A stretch of 34,833 nt of DNA from an uncultured Alphaproteobacteria bacterium (GCA_947259795.1 CAMYNJ010000148.1:1-34833), one strand, 5' to 3'; positions 1 to 12,216 are shown, counted from the first letter of the stretch. The notes: generated by a model not told the origin, from the sequence alone. Numbers and translations are program-made.

Positions 1-1240
<1,240 letters not shown>

Positions 1241-1523
1241 CTAGCCCCACGGAACGCTGCTTTCAACGGGCAATGACCCCGCAACCGGTCATTTTCGAAG
1301 ATAAATGATCCGGCAGACCAGCGCCTGGAAGCCCGCGCCGCCGATGACATTACCCGAGGTCACGGGGGAAGAGGTTGCCCGGGGAAGGCAGGCGCGCAGT
1401 CATGGCCGCGGAAGGTCGGTGCTGGTCACGTCGTGCGGCAGCGGGATAAACACCGGCGTCCGGCCCTGGGCAATTTTACCCGCTGACGGTGACGGCAGCG
1501 ACCGGCTGGACTATATTGGCGAC

Positions 1524-3692
<2,169 letters not shown>

Positions 3693-3716
3693 CAGGCGCA
3701 CCGAGGGAATCGAATC

Positions 3717-5495
3717 ATGGCGTTTCTGATACAGGTGACGATTTTTCTCGCCGCCGCGGTGATCGCCGTGCCGGTATTCCGGCGGCTTGGGCTTGGCGCG
3801 GTACTCGGCTATCTGGCGGCGGGGGTGGCGGTCGGGCCGCGGGGGCTGGGCCTGGCCGGCGATGTCGACAGCATCCTCCATTTCGCCGAATTCGGGGTGG
3901 TGCTGCTGTTGTTCGTGATCGGGCTGGAGCTGCAACCGACCCGGCTGTGGACCATGCGGCGGTCTGTGTTCGGACTGGGCGGCGCGCAGGTGCTGGTCAG
4001 CGCTGCGGTGATCGCGCTGGCCGGATATGCGCTCGGCGTCCCGGCGCTGGCTGCGATCATCGCCGGGCTCGGCCTGTCGCTGTCGTCCACCGCCTTTGCC
4101 TTGCAAACCCTGGCCGAAAAGGGTCAGCTTACAGCGCGACACGGCCGCGCCGCCTTTTCCGTGCTGCTGTTCCAAGACCTCGCGGCGATCCCAATGCTGG
4201 CCGTCGTGCCACTGCTCGGTGGCGGGATGGACGGGGCAAGCGGCGGCGATATCGCGCTGGGGATCGCCAAGGTCGCCGTTGTGCTGGCGGCGGTGGTGGT
4301 CGGCGGCCGGCTGCTGCTCAATCGGCTGCTGCGGCTGGTCGCGGCCAGCGGCGTCCGCGAGGCCTTCACCGCCATGACGCTGTTGACCGTCGTCGTCACC
4401 GCGCTGCTGATGCAGCTCGTCGGCCTGTCGATGGCGCTGGGCGCATTCTTGGCCGGGGTTCTGCTGGCCGAGTCGGAATATCGCCATGCGCTGGAGGCCG
4501 ATATCGAGCCGTTCAAGGGCCTGCTGCTGGGCCTGTTCTTCATTGCTGTCGGCATGTCGATCGATCTCGGCCTGATCGTCGACGAACCGCTCACCGTCAT
4601 CGGCCTGACGGCCGGCCTCGTCTCGCTGAAGGGCGCCGTCCTGTTTGGCCTCGGGCGGCTCTCCGGCGCACGCCCGATGGTGGCGCTCCGCCTCGCCGCG
4701 ACCATCGCCCAGGGCGGGGAATTCGCCTTCGTGATCTTCGGCGCCGCGGTCTTGGCCGGCACCATGCCGGAAGACTTGTCCAACCTGCTGATCCTCGTGG
4801 TCGGGCTGTCGATGGCGGTGACGCCGCTGCTGATGGCCGCCGCCGAGCGGCTGGCCGCACGCGGCGAGACGCCCGCGGCGAGGGACATGGAACTGCCGCC
4901 GGTCGAGGAGAACCAGGTCATCATCGCCGGCTTCGGCCGCTTTGGCCAGATGGTGGGACGCCTGCTGCGCGCCCGCAAGATCGGTTTCACGGCGCTCGAG
5001 ATCAGCCCCGACCAGGTAGACTTCGTGCGCCGCTTCGGCAACAAGGTGCATTACGGCGATGCCTCACGCCTCGACCTTCTGCGCGCCGCCAAGGCTGACG
5101 CGGCGAAAATCTTCGTACTCGCGATCGACGATGTGGAAGCGTCGCTGCGCACCGCCGAAACCGTGCGGCAGAACTTCCCGCATCTCAAGATTTACGCGCG
5201 CGCCCGCAACCGCCAGCATGCCTACCGGTTGATGGAGGTCGGCGCCCAGGTGATCCAGCGCGAAACCCTGCTGTCGTCGCTGGATGTCGGCCGGCGGGTG
5301 CTCGAAGGGCTGGGCTTCTCTGCCGGCGAGGCGGCGCGCACGACCGATATGTTTCACGACCACGACGTCAAGCGGCTCGAAGAACATTTCGAGATGCGCC
5401 ACGACGAAGAACGCATGGCCCGCCTCGCCCGCGAATGGGCCCTTGAGCTGGAAGAGTTGTTCGAACAGGACGCGGCCGAGGAAAGGGCGGAGTGA
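3717..5495 (+). CDS. Monovalent cation:proton antiporter-2 (CPA2) with TrkA-N domain, KefB/KefC-like
   Basis: Multi-TM N-terminal region (GLGAVLGYLAAGVAVGPRGLGL, FLAGVLLAESEYRHALEADIEPFKGLLLGLFFIAVGMSIDL), then a Rossmann TrkA-N domain (QVIIAGFGRFGQMVGRLLRARKIGFTALE). Confidence 0.93.
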   Translation: MAFLIQVTIFLAAAVIAVPVFRRLGLGAVLGYLAAGVAVGPRGLGLAGDVDSILHFAEFGVVLLLFVIGLELQPTRLWTMRRSVFGLGGAQVLVSAAVIALAGYALGVPALAAIIAGLGLSLSSTAFALQTLAEKGQLTARHGRAAFSVLLFQDLAAIPMLAVVPLLGGGMDGASGGDIALGIAKVAVVLAAVVVGGRLLLNRLLRLVAASGVREAFTAMTLLTVVVTALLMQLVGLSMALGAFLAGVLLAESEYRHALEADIEPFKGLLLGLFFIAVGMSIDLGLIVDEPLTVIGLTAGLVSLKGAVLFGLGRLSGARPMVALRLAATIAQGGEFAFVIFGAAVLAGTMPEDLSNLLILVVGLSMAVTPLLMAAAERLAARGETPAARDMELPPVEENQVIIAGFGRFGQMVGRLLRARKIGFTALEISPDQVDFVRRFGNKVHYGDASRLDLLRAAKADAAKIFVLAIDDVEASLRTAETVRQNFPHLKIYARARNRQHAYRLMEVGAQVIQRETLLSSLDVGRRVLEGLGFSAGEAARTTDMFHDHDVKRLEEHFEMRHDEERMARLAREWALELEELFEQDAAEERAE

Positions 5496-5603
5496 CGGAC
5501 TGAGAGAGGCCCTGCAACTGCGTCCCTTGCGCTTGCCCTCCGGCGATCACGACACTAGACATAGATCATCGCCACCCGCAGTTACAGGATACGCCCCGCC
5601 CAG

Positions 5604-6341
5604 ATGTTCGCCGGCATCCTTTCCCTTCTTCGCCTGATTCTTGGAAGCCTGCGGGATCTTGCGCCTATTGTACTGGTGATCTTTTTCTTCCAGGTTTTCG
5701 TGCTGCAGCAGCCCTTCCCCCATCTGGAACGGGTTATCGTCGGCATCCTGCTGGTAATGCTGGGGCTGACGCTGTTTATCCAGGGCCTCGAGATGGGGCT
5801 GTTCCCGATTGGCGAGGCGATGGCGCATGCCTTCGCCCGCAAGGGCAGCCTGTTCTGGCTGCTGGCCTTCGCCTTCTGCCTGGGTTTCGGCACCACCGCG
5901 GCCGAACCGGCCCTGATCGCGGTCGCGGCCGAGGCCGCCAAGGCCATGGCAGAGGCCGGGATGGTGGCGAGTGACGAGGCGGCGCGGGAGGCCTATGCGC
6001 TGGGCCTGCGTATGACAGTGGCGGTCTCGGTCGGCGCATCGCTGGTGCTGGGGGTGTTCCGCATCCTGAAGGGCTGGCCGGTGCATCTGCTGATCATCGG
6101 CGGCTATATCATCGTGGTGATCCTGACCTTCCTGGCGCCGCCGGAGATTATCGGCGTGGCCTACGATTCGGGTGGCGTGACCACATCCACCGTTACCGTA
6201 CCACTGGTCACCGCGCTGGGCGTCGGGCTGGCTTCGACGATCCGCGGGCGAAACCCGCTGACCGACGGTTTCGGGCTGATCGCCTTCGCCAGCATGTTCC
6301 CAATGATCTTCGTCCTTTTGTACGGGATGGCGATGCGATGA
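5604..6341 (+). CDS. DUF1538 family integral membrane protein, copy 1
   Basis: Highly hydrophobic 245 aa; motifs [59 protein letters not shown]. Stop overlaps next start (ATGA, 6338-6341). Confidence 0.85.
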   Translation: MFAGILSLLRLILGSLRDLAPIVLVIFFFQVFVLQQPFPHLERVIVGILLVMLGLTLFIQGLEMGLFPIGEAMAHAFARKGSLFWLLAFAFCLGFGTTAAEPALIAVAAEAAKAMAEAGMVASDEAAREAYALGLRMTVAVSVGASLVLGVFRILKGWPVHLLIIGGYIIVVILTFLAPPEIIGVAYDSGGVTTSTVTVPLVTALGVGLASTIRGRNPLTDGFGLIAFASMFPMIFVLLYGMAMR

Positions 6342-7138
6342 ACCTGCTGTTCCATATTTCGGATGTCGGCCTGGCTACGATGCTGGACGTGTTACCGATC
6401 GTCGCGGTTCTGGCCTTCTTCCAGATCGCGGTAATTCGCAGGAAACCGGCCAGCCTTCGGCGCATCGTTACCGGCTTCCTTTACGTGCTGCTTGGCCTGA
6501 CGCTGTTCCTGGTGGGGCTGCAGGAGGCTCTGTTCCCGATCGGCGAGATCATGGCGACGCAACTGACCGATCCCGTCTTTCTGGGCGTCGAGGCAATCAC
6601 CGTCGACTGGCGCGATTACGGCTGGGTCTATGCCTTCGCCTTCGCCATCGGCTTCGCCACGACCATCGCCGAGCCGTCGCTGATCGCGGTCGCCGTCAAG
6701 GCGAACCAGGTATCGGGCGGCGCCATTTCGGTCTGGGGCCTGCGCCTCACCGTGGCCCTGGGCGTCGCTGTCGGCGTGTCGTTGGGAACCTTCCGCATTG
6801 TCACAGGCACGCCGCTGCACTGGTACATTATCGCCGGTTATGCGGCGCTTATCCTGCAAACATGGCGCGCCGTGCGCGTGGCGGGCAGCATCGTGCCGCT
6901 GGCTTACGATTCGGGCGGGGTCACCACATCGACCGTGACCGTGCCGCTGGTCACCGCGCTGGGCCTTGGCCTGGCCTCGACCATACCGGGCCGCAGCCCG
7001 GTGATTGACGGATTCGGGCTGATCGCCTTCGCAAGCCTGTTTCCGATGATTTCCGTATTGGGGTACGCTGAATTGTCTGCCTGGAAGGCTAAGCGGTTAA
7101 AGCAGCGTGCCCGGGACAACAATGGGAGTGAACAATGA
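6338..7138 (+). CDS. DUF1538 family integral membrane protein, copy 2 (paralogue of preceding gene)
   Basis: Shares [32 protein letters not shown] and [27 protein letters not shown] with copy 1. Stop overlaps next start (ATGA, 7135-7138). Confidence 0.85.
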   Translation: MNLLFHISDVGLATMLDVLPIVAVLAFFQIAVIRRKPASLRRIVTGFLYVLLGLTLFLVGLQEALFPIGEIMATQLTDPVFLGVEAITVDWRDYGWVYAFAFAIGFATTIAEPSLIAVAVKANQVSGGAISVWGLRLTVALGVAVGVSLGTFRIVTGTPLHWYIIAGYAALILQTWRAVRVAGSIVPLAYDSGGVTTSTVTVPLVTALGLGLASTIPGRSPVIDGFGLIAFASLFPMISVLGYAELSAWKAKRLKQRARDNNGSEQ

Positions 7139-7485
7139 GGTTCAAACTGATCATGGCGCTGGTGGATGACGCCCATACCGAGGGCATCCTTGCCGCCGCG
7201 CGCGAAGCCGGCGCCACGGGCTGCACAGTCATCACCAGCGCCCGCGGCGAGGGACTGAAGCCCGAGAAGACTTTCCTGGGGCTCGATCTGGCGGTACAGA
7301 GGGACCTGCTGCTATTCCTGGTGGCCGAACCCTTGAGCCGCGATATTCTCGAGACCATCGCCGCCACAGGGGAATTCGACGAACAGCCTGGCACCGGAAT
7401 CGCGTTCCAGGTTGGGATAGAAGACGCCGTCGGCCTGTCGTCGCAGATGGAGACCCTGACTCAAGAGATCGAAGAACAGATATGA
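7135..7485 (+). CDS. PII-like (GlnB-type fold) signalling protein
   Basis: 116 aa; [40 protein letters not shown] resembles the PII core, with a C-terminal GTGIAFQVGIEDAVGL segment; no canonical T-loop tyrosine evident. 4-nt overlaps at both ends. Confidence 0.75.
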   Translation: MRFKLIMALVDDAHTEGILAAAREAGATGCTVITSARGEGLKPEKTFLGLDLAVQRDLLLFLVAEPLSRDILETIAATGEFDEQPGTGIAFQVGIEDAVGLSSQMETLTQEIEEQI

Positions 7486-7904
7486 AACAGGAACCCTATA
7501 TCAAGGTCGCCGAGGTCATGACCCGCGACCTGCACACCATCGACAGCATGGCGACGGTGCGCGAGGCGATGGAGAAAATGACGCGTGAGCGGGTCAGTTC
7601 ACTGATCGTGGAGCGTCGCGACGAGAAGGATGAGTATGGCGTGATCGTGGTCAACGACATCGCCCGCAAGGTGGTGGCGGCGAACCTCTCCTTCGACCGG
7701 GTGCAGGTCTATGAGGTGATGAGTAAACCCGTCGTCTACGTCGATCCGGAGATGGACCTCCGCTACGCGATCCGGCTGCTGGTGCGCATCGGGCTCAACC
7801 GTGCGCTGGTTCTGGGCGCCGACCGGCAGATCCAGGGCATGGTGACCCTGCGCGACATGGTGCTGCGCTATGCCGGTTCGCGCGACGGGGAGGCCATGTC
7901 TTGA
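7482..7904 (+). CDS. Tandem CBS-domain protein
   Basis: Two CBS-like repeats: VAEVMTRDLHTIDSMATVREAMEKMTRERVSSLIV and VYEVMSKPVVYVDPEMDLRYAIRLLVRIGLNRALVLGADRQIQGMVTLRDMV. Confidence 0.9.
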   Translation: MKQEPYIKVAEVMTRDLHTIDSMATVREAMEKMTRERVSSLIVERRDEKDEYGVIVVNDIARKVVAANLSFDRVQVYEVMSKPVVYVDPEMDLRYAIRLLVRIGLNRALVLGADRQIQGMVTLRDMVLRYAGSRDGEAMS

Positions 7905-8689
7905 GCGACGGCGCTGTCCCGGCAAAGTCCATCCCGCGCGTAGCCCTGGTCACCGGTGCGGCGCACCGCATCGGCCGCGCCATTGCGCTGGACCTGGCGG
8001 AACAAGGCTTTGACGTTGCGATTCATTACAATCGCTCGGGCGAAGCGGCCGAGAACCTGGCGACTCACATCCGCGGGATGGACCGGCGTGCCGTGACCCT
8101 GGCAGCCGATCTTGGGCGCGAAGAGGAATCCGCAAGCCTGATTGGGCGCGCGGCGGAGACGCTGGGGCCGGTGGGGGTTCTTGTTAACAACGCCTCGCGT
8201 TTCGAATACGACGTCTGGGACAAGGCCACGCGGGAAAGCTGGGATATCCATATGGAGGCCAACCTGCGCGCACCGTTCCTGCTATCGCAAGGCCTGGCGC
8301 GCGCCCTGCCGGATGAGGCGGAAGGCGTGATCGTCAATCTGCTGGATCAGCGCGTGTGGAATCTTACCCCCTATTTCATAACCTATACGCTGTCGAAAGC
8401 CGGTTTGTGGACATTAACCCAGACATTGGCGCTGGCGCTGGCGCCGCGCATTCGGGTCAACGCGATCGGACCGGGGCCGACGCTCAAGAGCGAACGCCAA
8501 AATGAAGACCATTTCCGCATGCAATGGGACGCGACCCCGCTGCAGCACGGCGCCACCCCGGAAGAAATCGCCGCGGGCATCCGCTATATCCTGGCGGCCC
8601 ATTCCATGACCGGCCAGATGATCGCGCTGGATGGTGGCGAACATCTGGGTTGGGCGCAGCCATCACGCGGCTTTGTTCCCTTTGAGTAG
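7901..8689 (+). CDS. SDR-family oxidoreductase (FolM/pteridine-reductase-like)
   Basis: VALVTGAAHRIGRAIALDLAEQGFDVAIHYNRS, LVNNAS, Y-x3-K (YTLSKAGLWTLT), RVNAIGPGPTL. TTG start overlaps the CBS gene stop (TTGA). Confidence 0.88.
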   Translation: MSDGAVPAKSIPRVALVTGAAHRIGRAIALDLAEQGFDVAIHYNRSGEAAENLATHIRGMDRRAVTLAADLGREEESASLIGRAAETLGPVGVLVNNASRFEYDVWDKATRESWDIHMEANLRAPFLLSQGLARALPDEAEGVIVNLLDQRVWNLTPYFITYTLSKAGLWTLTQTLALALAPRIRVNAIGPGPTLKSERQNEDHFRMQWDATPLQHGATPEEIAAGIRYILAAHSMTGQMIALDGGEHLGWAQPSRGFVPFE

Positions 8690-8757
8690 TAGTGGTCCAA
8701 TCAACCGAACTACTTTTTGTAGATTTTCAACTGTTCATGTTGAGGCATTTTGCGAAC

Positions 8758-9038
8758 GAATCGCGAATATTTTTACACAGTTGTCGCGCCGGTCATTTTT
8801 TCCCGATTCCATCCGAGTCGGTCCCGCCTGCCGGGTACAACCGCAGCTGTATGTGCATTGGTTAACATAGTTATTTCAATAAGTTAGGGACTGTGCCTAT
8901 TTTTTGTGCAACTGTCGCGAATCTGTGAGATTCCTGCGGACCGCGCGCCGAGTCGCAAAGTTGTGTACAGACTTATCCACAGGAATCGTGGATTGATAGG
9001 TAAAGGCCTGAATTTGCAGCCTGTTAATGGGTTGTTAA
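8758..9038. promoter_or_regulatory. AT-rich intergenic element: DnaA boxes, GANTC cluster, CtrA-like site
   Basis: DnaA-type TTTTACACA 8771-8779 and TTATCCACA 8973-8981; GANTC at 8758, 8805, 8815, 8919, 8929, 8950, 8983; TTAA-N7-TTAA at 9024-9038. Motifs read directly; function not established. Confidence 0.55.
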
Positions 9039-9098
9039 ATCATGCCGGCGGCGTTTCCGCCATTGACGGGACCTAAGGCGACCCCGAAATTAGGGGCA

Positions 9099-11021
9099 AT
9101 GAATAGCGATACAACAAGTCAGCGGGACAAACGGGCCCGCGATTATACCGCCAAGGTCAGCCTGGCCGACGGCGCGGCCCTGATCCGCGGCAAATTGAAG
9201 AGCATGCCGGGCAGCCCCGGCGTCTATCGAATGGTCGGCGCGCGCGGCAAAGTGCTTTATGTGGGAAAGGCGCGCAATCTGAGGAAACGCGTGGCGACCT
9301 ATGCGAACGCCGGCCGCCTGCCGGTGCGGTTGCAGCGCATGGTCGCCGAGACCTGCGAGCTGGAGATCGTCACTACGCATACCGAGGTCGAGGCGCTGCT
9401 GCTTGAGGCGAACCTGATCAAGACGCTGAAGCCGCACTACAATATCCTGCTGCGCGACGACAAATCCTTCGCCGACATCCTGATTGCGGCCGACCACGAT
9501 TTTCCGCAGCTCATCAAGCATCGCGGCGCGCGCAAGCGGCCCGGCAAATATTACGGCCCCTTTGCGTCGGCCGGCGCGGTGAACCGGACGATCACCGCGC
9601 TGCAGCGCGCCTTCCTGCTGCGCAATTGTTCGGATTCGATCTTCGCCAGCCGCACCCGGCCCTGCCTGCAATACCAGATCAAGCGTTGCAGCGCGCCCTG
9701 CGTCGGCCGGATCGACGCGGCGGACTATGGCGCGCTGGTCCGCCAGGCCCATGAGTTCCTGATTGGACGGTCGCACGCGGTGCAGAAGGAGCTGGCCCAC
9801 CAGATGCAGGAGGCCAGCGACGGCCTTGAGTTCGAGCGGGCCGGCGCCCTGCGCGACCGCATCAAGGCGCTGACCATGGTGCAGTCGCACCAGGACATCA
9901 ACCCGATGGGCATCGGCAATGCCGACGTCATCGCGCTGGCCCAGGAAGGCGGCCAGTCCTGCATCCAGGTCTTCTTCTTCAGGGACGGCCGCAATCACGG
10001 TAACCGGGCCTACTATCCAAGCCATGACCGCAAGGCGGAACCCGCGGAAATCATGTCCGCCTTCATCGGACAGTTCTACGATGGCCGGTCGGCGCCGCGG
10101 CTGGTGCTGACCAGCATCCAGTCGGCCGAGGCGGACCTGCTGGCCGAAGCCCTGTCGATCAATGCTGAACACAAGGTGGAAGTCCGCATGCCGCAACGCG
10201 GCCGTTTCCGTAAACCCGTGGAGCATGCGCTGGCCAACGCACGCCAGGCGCTGGCGCGGCGCATGTCGGAGAGCGCCTCGCAGCGCCGCCTGCTCGAAGG
10301 GCTGGCTGAGGCGCTGGGACTGGAATCCCCGCCCGAACGCATCGAAGTGTACGACAACAGCCATATCCAGGGATCGAATGCCGTCGGCGCGATGATCGTC
10401 GCCGGACCGGAAGGGCTGAACAAGGGCGCCTACAGGAAGTTCAACATCCGCACGGCGGGCGGGCCCAAGGGCGAAGCCGCGGCCGGCGACGATTACGCGA
10501 TGATGCACGAAGTGCTGGGCCGCCGGTTTGCCCGTGCGCTGAAGGAAGATCCCGACCGCGAGGAAGGCGGCTGGCCCGACCTAGTGGTGATCGACGGCGG
10601 GCAGGGCCAATTGACGGCGGCGCAGGAAGCCCTGGAGGAACTGGGCATCAAGGATGTGGAACTGCTGGCCATCGCCAAGGGGCCGGACCGCAATGCAGGA
10701 CGCGAGCGGTTCTTCCGCCCGGACCGCCCCTCTTTCATGCTGGAGCCCCGCGACCCCGTGCTCTATCTCCTGCAGCGGCTGCGCGACGAATCCCACCGCT
10801 TCGCGATCGGCGCCCACCGGACCCGCCGGACCAAGGGCATTGCCGCATCGCCGCTGGATGAAATTCCCGGCATCGGGGCGGCGCGCAAGCGGGCCCTGCT
10901 GCGGCATTTCGGTTCGGCCAGGGCTGTGGGCCAAGCGGGACTCAGTGATCTGGAGGCGGTCGGCGGCATTAGCCGCGCGGTGGCCCGGAAAATTTATGGC
11001 CATTTCCACGATGATCGCTAG
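9099..11021 (+). CDS. uvrC: Excinuclease ABC subunit UvrC
   Basis: GIY-YIG-like N-terminus (PGSPGVYRMVGARGKVLYVGKARNLRKRV), UVR segment, IEVYDNSHIQGSNAVGAMIV, C-terminal HhH (IPGIGAARKRALLRHFGS). ATG 9099 (MNSDTTSQ) has an upstream AGGGG; ORF track begins at 9042. Confidence 0.96.
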   Translation: MNSDTTSQRDKRARDYTAKVSLADGAALIRGKLKSMPGSPGVYRMVGARGKVLYVGKARNLRKRVATYANAGRLPVRLQRMVAETCELEIVTTHTEVEALLLEANLIKTLKPHYNILLRDDKSFADILIAADHDFPQLIKHRGARKRPGKYYGPFASAGAVNRTITALQRAFLLRNCSDSIFASRTRPCLQYQIKRCSAPCVGRIDAADYGALVRQAHEFLIGRSHAVQKELAHQMQEASDGLEFERAGALRDRIKALTMVQSHQDINPMGIGNADVIALAQEGGQSCIQVFFFRDGRNHGNRAYYPSHDRKAEPAEIMSAFIGQFYDGRSAPRLVLTSIQSAEADLLAEALSINAEHKVEVRMPQRGRFRKPVEHALANARQALARRMSESASQRRLLEGLAEALGLESPPERIEVYDNSHIQGSNAVGAMIVAGPEGLNKGAYRKFNIRTAGGPKGEAAAGDDYAMMHEVLGRRFARALKEDPDREEGGWPDLVVIDGGQGQLTAAQEALEELGIKDVELLAIAKGPDRNAGRERFFRPDRPSFMLEPRDPVLYLLQRLRDESHRFAIGAHRTRRTKGIAASPLDEIPGIGAARKRALLRHFGSARAVGQAGLSDLEAVGGISRAVARKIYGHFHDDR

Positions 11022-11072
11022 AATGCCGCAACCCGCAACCCTGTCGCCAACACCGCAGTTGCCCTGGAGCCG

Positions 11073-11660
11073 ATGCTTTACAGCCTGCCCAACATCCTGA
11101 CGATTTCGCGCATTCTTGCGATTCCGTTGATCGTGGCGCTGTTCTGGGTCAAGGGCGATGCCGCGCGCTGGGCGATGCTGGCGCTTTTCGCCCTTGCCGG
11201 CGTCACGGATTATTTCGACGGCATGCTGGCGCGCTCCATGGGTAATATTTCCAGCCTCGGGCGGTTCCTGGATCCGGTGGCCGACAAGCTGCTGGTTTCG
11301 GCGCTGCTGATCATGCTGGTCTGGTCGGACAATATTTCCGGGCTGGTCATTCTGCCGGCGCTGGTTATCCTGTGCCGCGAAATCCTGGTTTCCGGCCTGC
11401 GCGAATTCCTGGCCGGCATAAAGGTCGGCGTCCCGGTCAGCAATCTGGCCAAATGGAAAACGGCCGTGCAGATGTTCGCGCTGGGGTTCCTGATCGTTGG
11501 CGCGGCGGGACCGGACTTCTGGCATCCCGAGATCACGACCACGGCCGTTGGCGAGGCATTGCTGTGGCTTGCGGCGCTGCTGACGATGATTACCGGATAC
11601 GACTATCTTCAGGCCGGCCTCAGGCATATGGCGGAAGATGACAGCGCGTCCGATGAATGA
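11073..11660 (+). CDS. pgsA: CDP-diacylglycerol-glycerol-3-phosphate 3-phosphatidyltransferase
   Basis: MLYSLPNILTISRILAIPLIVAL and CDP-alcohol phosphatidyltransferase motif (DYFDGMLARSMGNISSLGRFLDPVADKLLV). Confidence 0.95.
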   Translation: MLYSLPNILTISRILAIPLIVALFWVKGDAARWAMLALFALAGVTDYFDGMLARSMGNISSLGRFLDPVADKLLVSALLIMLVWSDNISGLVILPALVILCREILVSGLREFLAGIKVGVPVSNLAKWKTAVQMFALGFLIVGAAGPDFWHPEITTTAVGEALLWLAALLTMITGYDYLQAGLRHMAEDDSASDE

Positions 11661-12216
11661 GGCGAGCCGATTGCCGGTTACGAACGATGTTTCCATGAAG
11701 ATATTCGGACTGGCTGGCTGGAGCGGCAGCGGCAAGACGACCCTGATGGTGCGCCTGCTGCCGGAGCTTGTAGGGCGCGGCCTGTCGGTCTCGACGGTCA
11801 AGCATGCGCATCACAATTTCGAAATCGACCGGCCGGGCAAAGATTCCTATGAACATCGCGAGGCGGGCGCGACGGAGGTCATGATAACCGGCGGCAAACG
11901 CTGGGCGCTGATGCATGAAATACGCGAGAAGGCGGAGCCGCGCGTCAGCGACCTGATGCACCATATGACGCCGGTGGATCTGCTGATGATCGAAGGGTTC
12001 AAAAACGACGAGCACTTCAAACTGGAGGTCTTTCGCTCCGCCACGGGCAAGCCGCTGATCTGCAGGCAGGACCCGAAGATCGTCGCCGTGGCAAGTGACG
12101 AAATTCTTGATGGGCTGGATATTCCGCAGTTGGACTTGAACGACATCCCGGCGATCGCAGATTTCATTATCGATTATTGCGATTTGAAGAGCGGAACGAA
12201 GCATGGCGCAGCTTAG
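11653..12216 (+). CDS. mobB: Molybdopterin-guanine dinucleotide biosynthesis protein MobB
   Basis: [59 protein letters not shown]. Start uncertain (11638, 11653 or 11695). Confidence 0.93.
   Translation: MNEASRLPVTNDVSMKIFGLAGWSGSGKTTLMVRLLPELVGRGLSVSTVKHAHHNFEIDRPGKDSYEHREAGATEVMITGGKRWALMHEIREKAEPRVSDLMHHMTPVDLLMIEGFKNDEHFKLEVFRSATGKPLICRQDPKIVAVASDEILDGLDIPQLDLNDIPAIADFIIDYCDLKSGTKHGAA

Noticed and set aside
1305-1523. N-terminal extension of UvrB in the ORF track
   Set aside because: UvrB-like sequence begins after MSVTAAQ; the extension is probably 5' UTR/intergenic.
8690-9098. LexA (GTTC-N7-GTTC) SOS boxes upstream of uvrC
   Set aside because: Isolated GAAC/GTTC half-sites only; no correctly spaced pair found by eye.
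9090-10508. 472-aa minus-strand ORF
   Set aside because: Antisense to uvrC, compositionally spurious.
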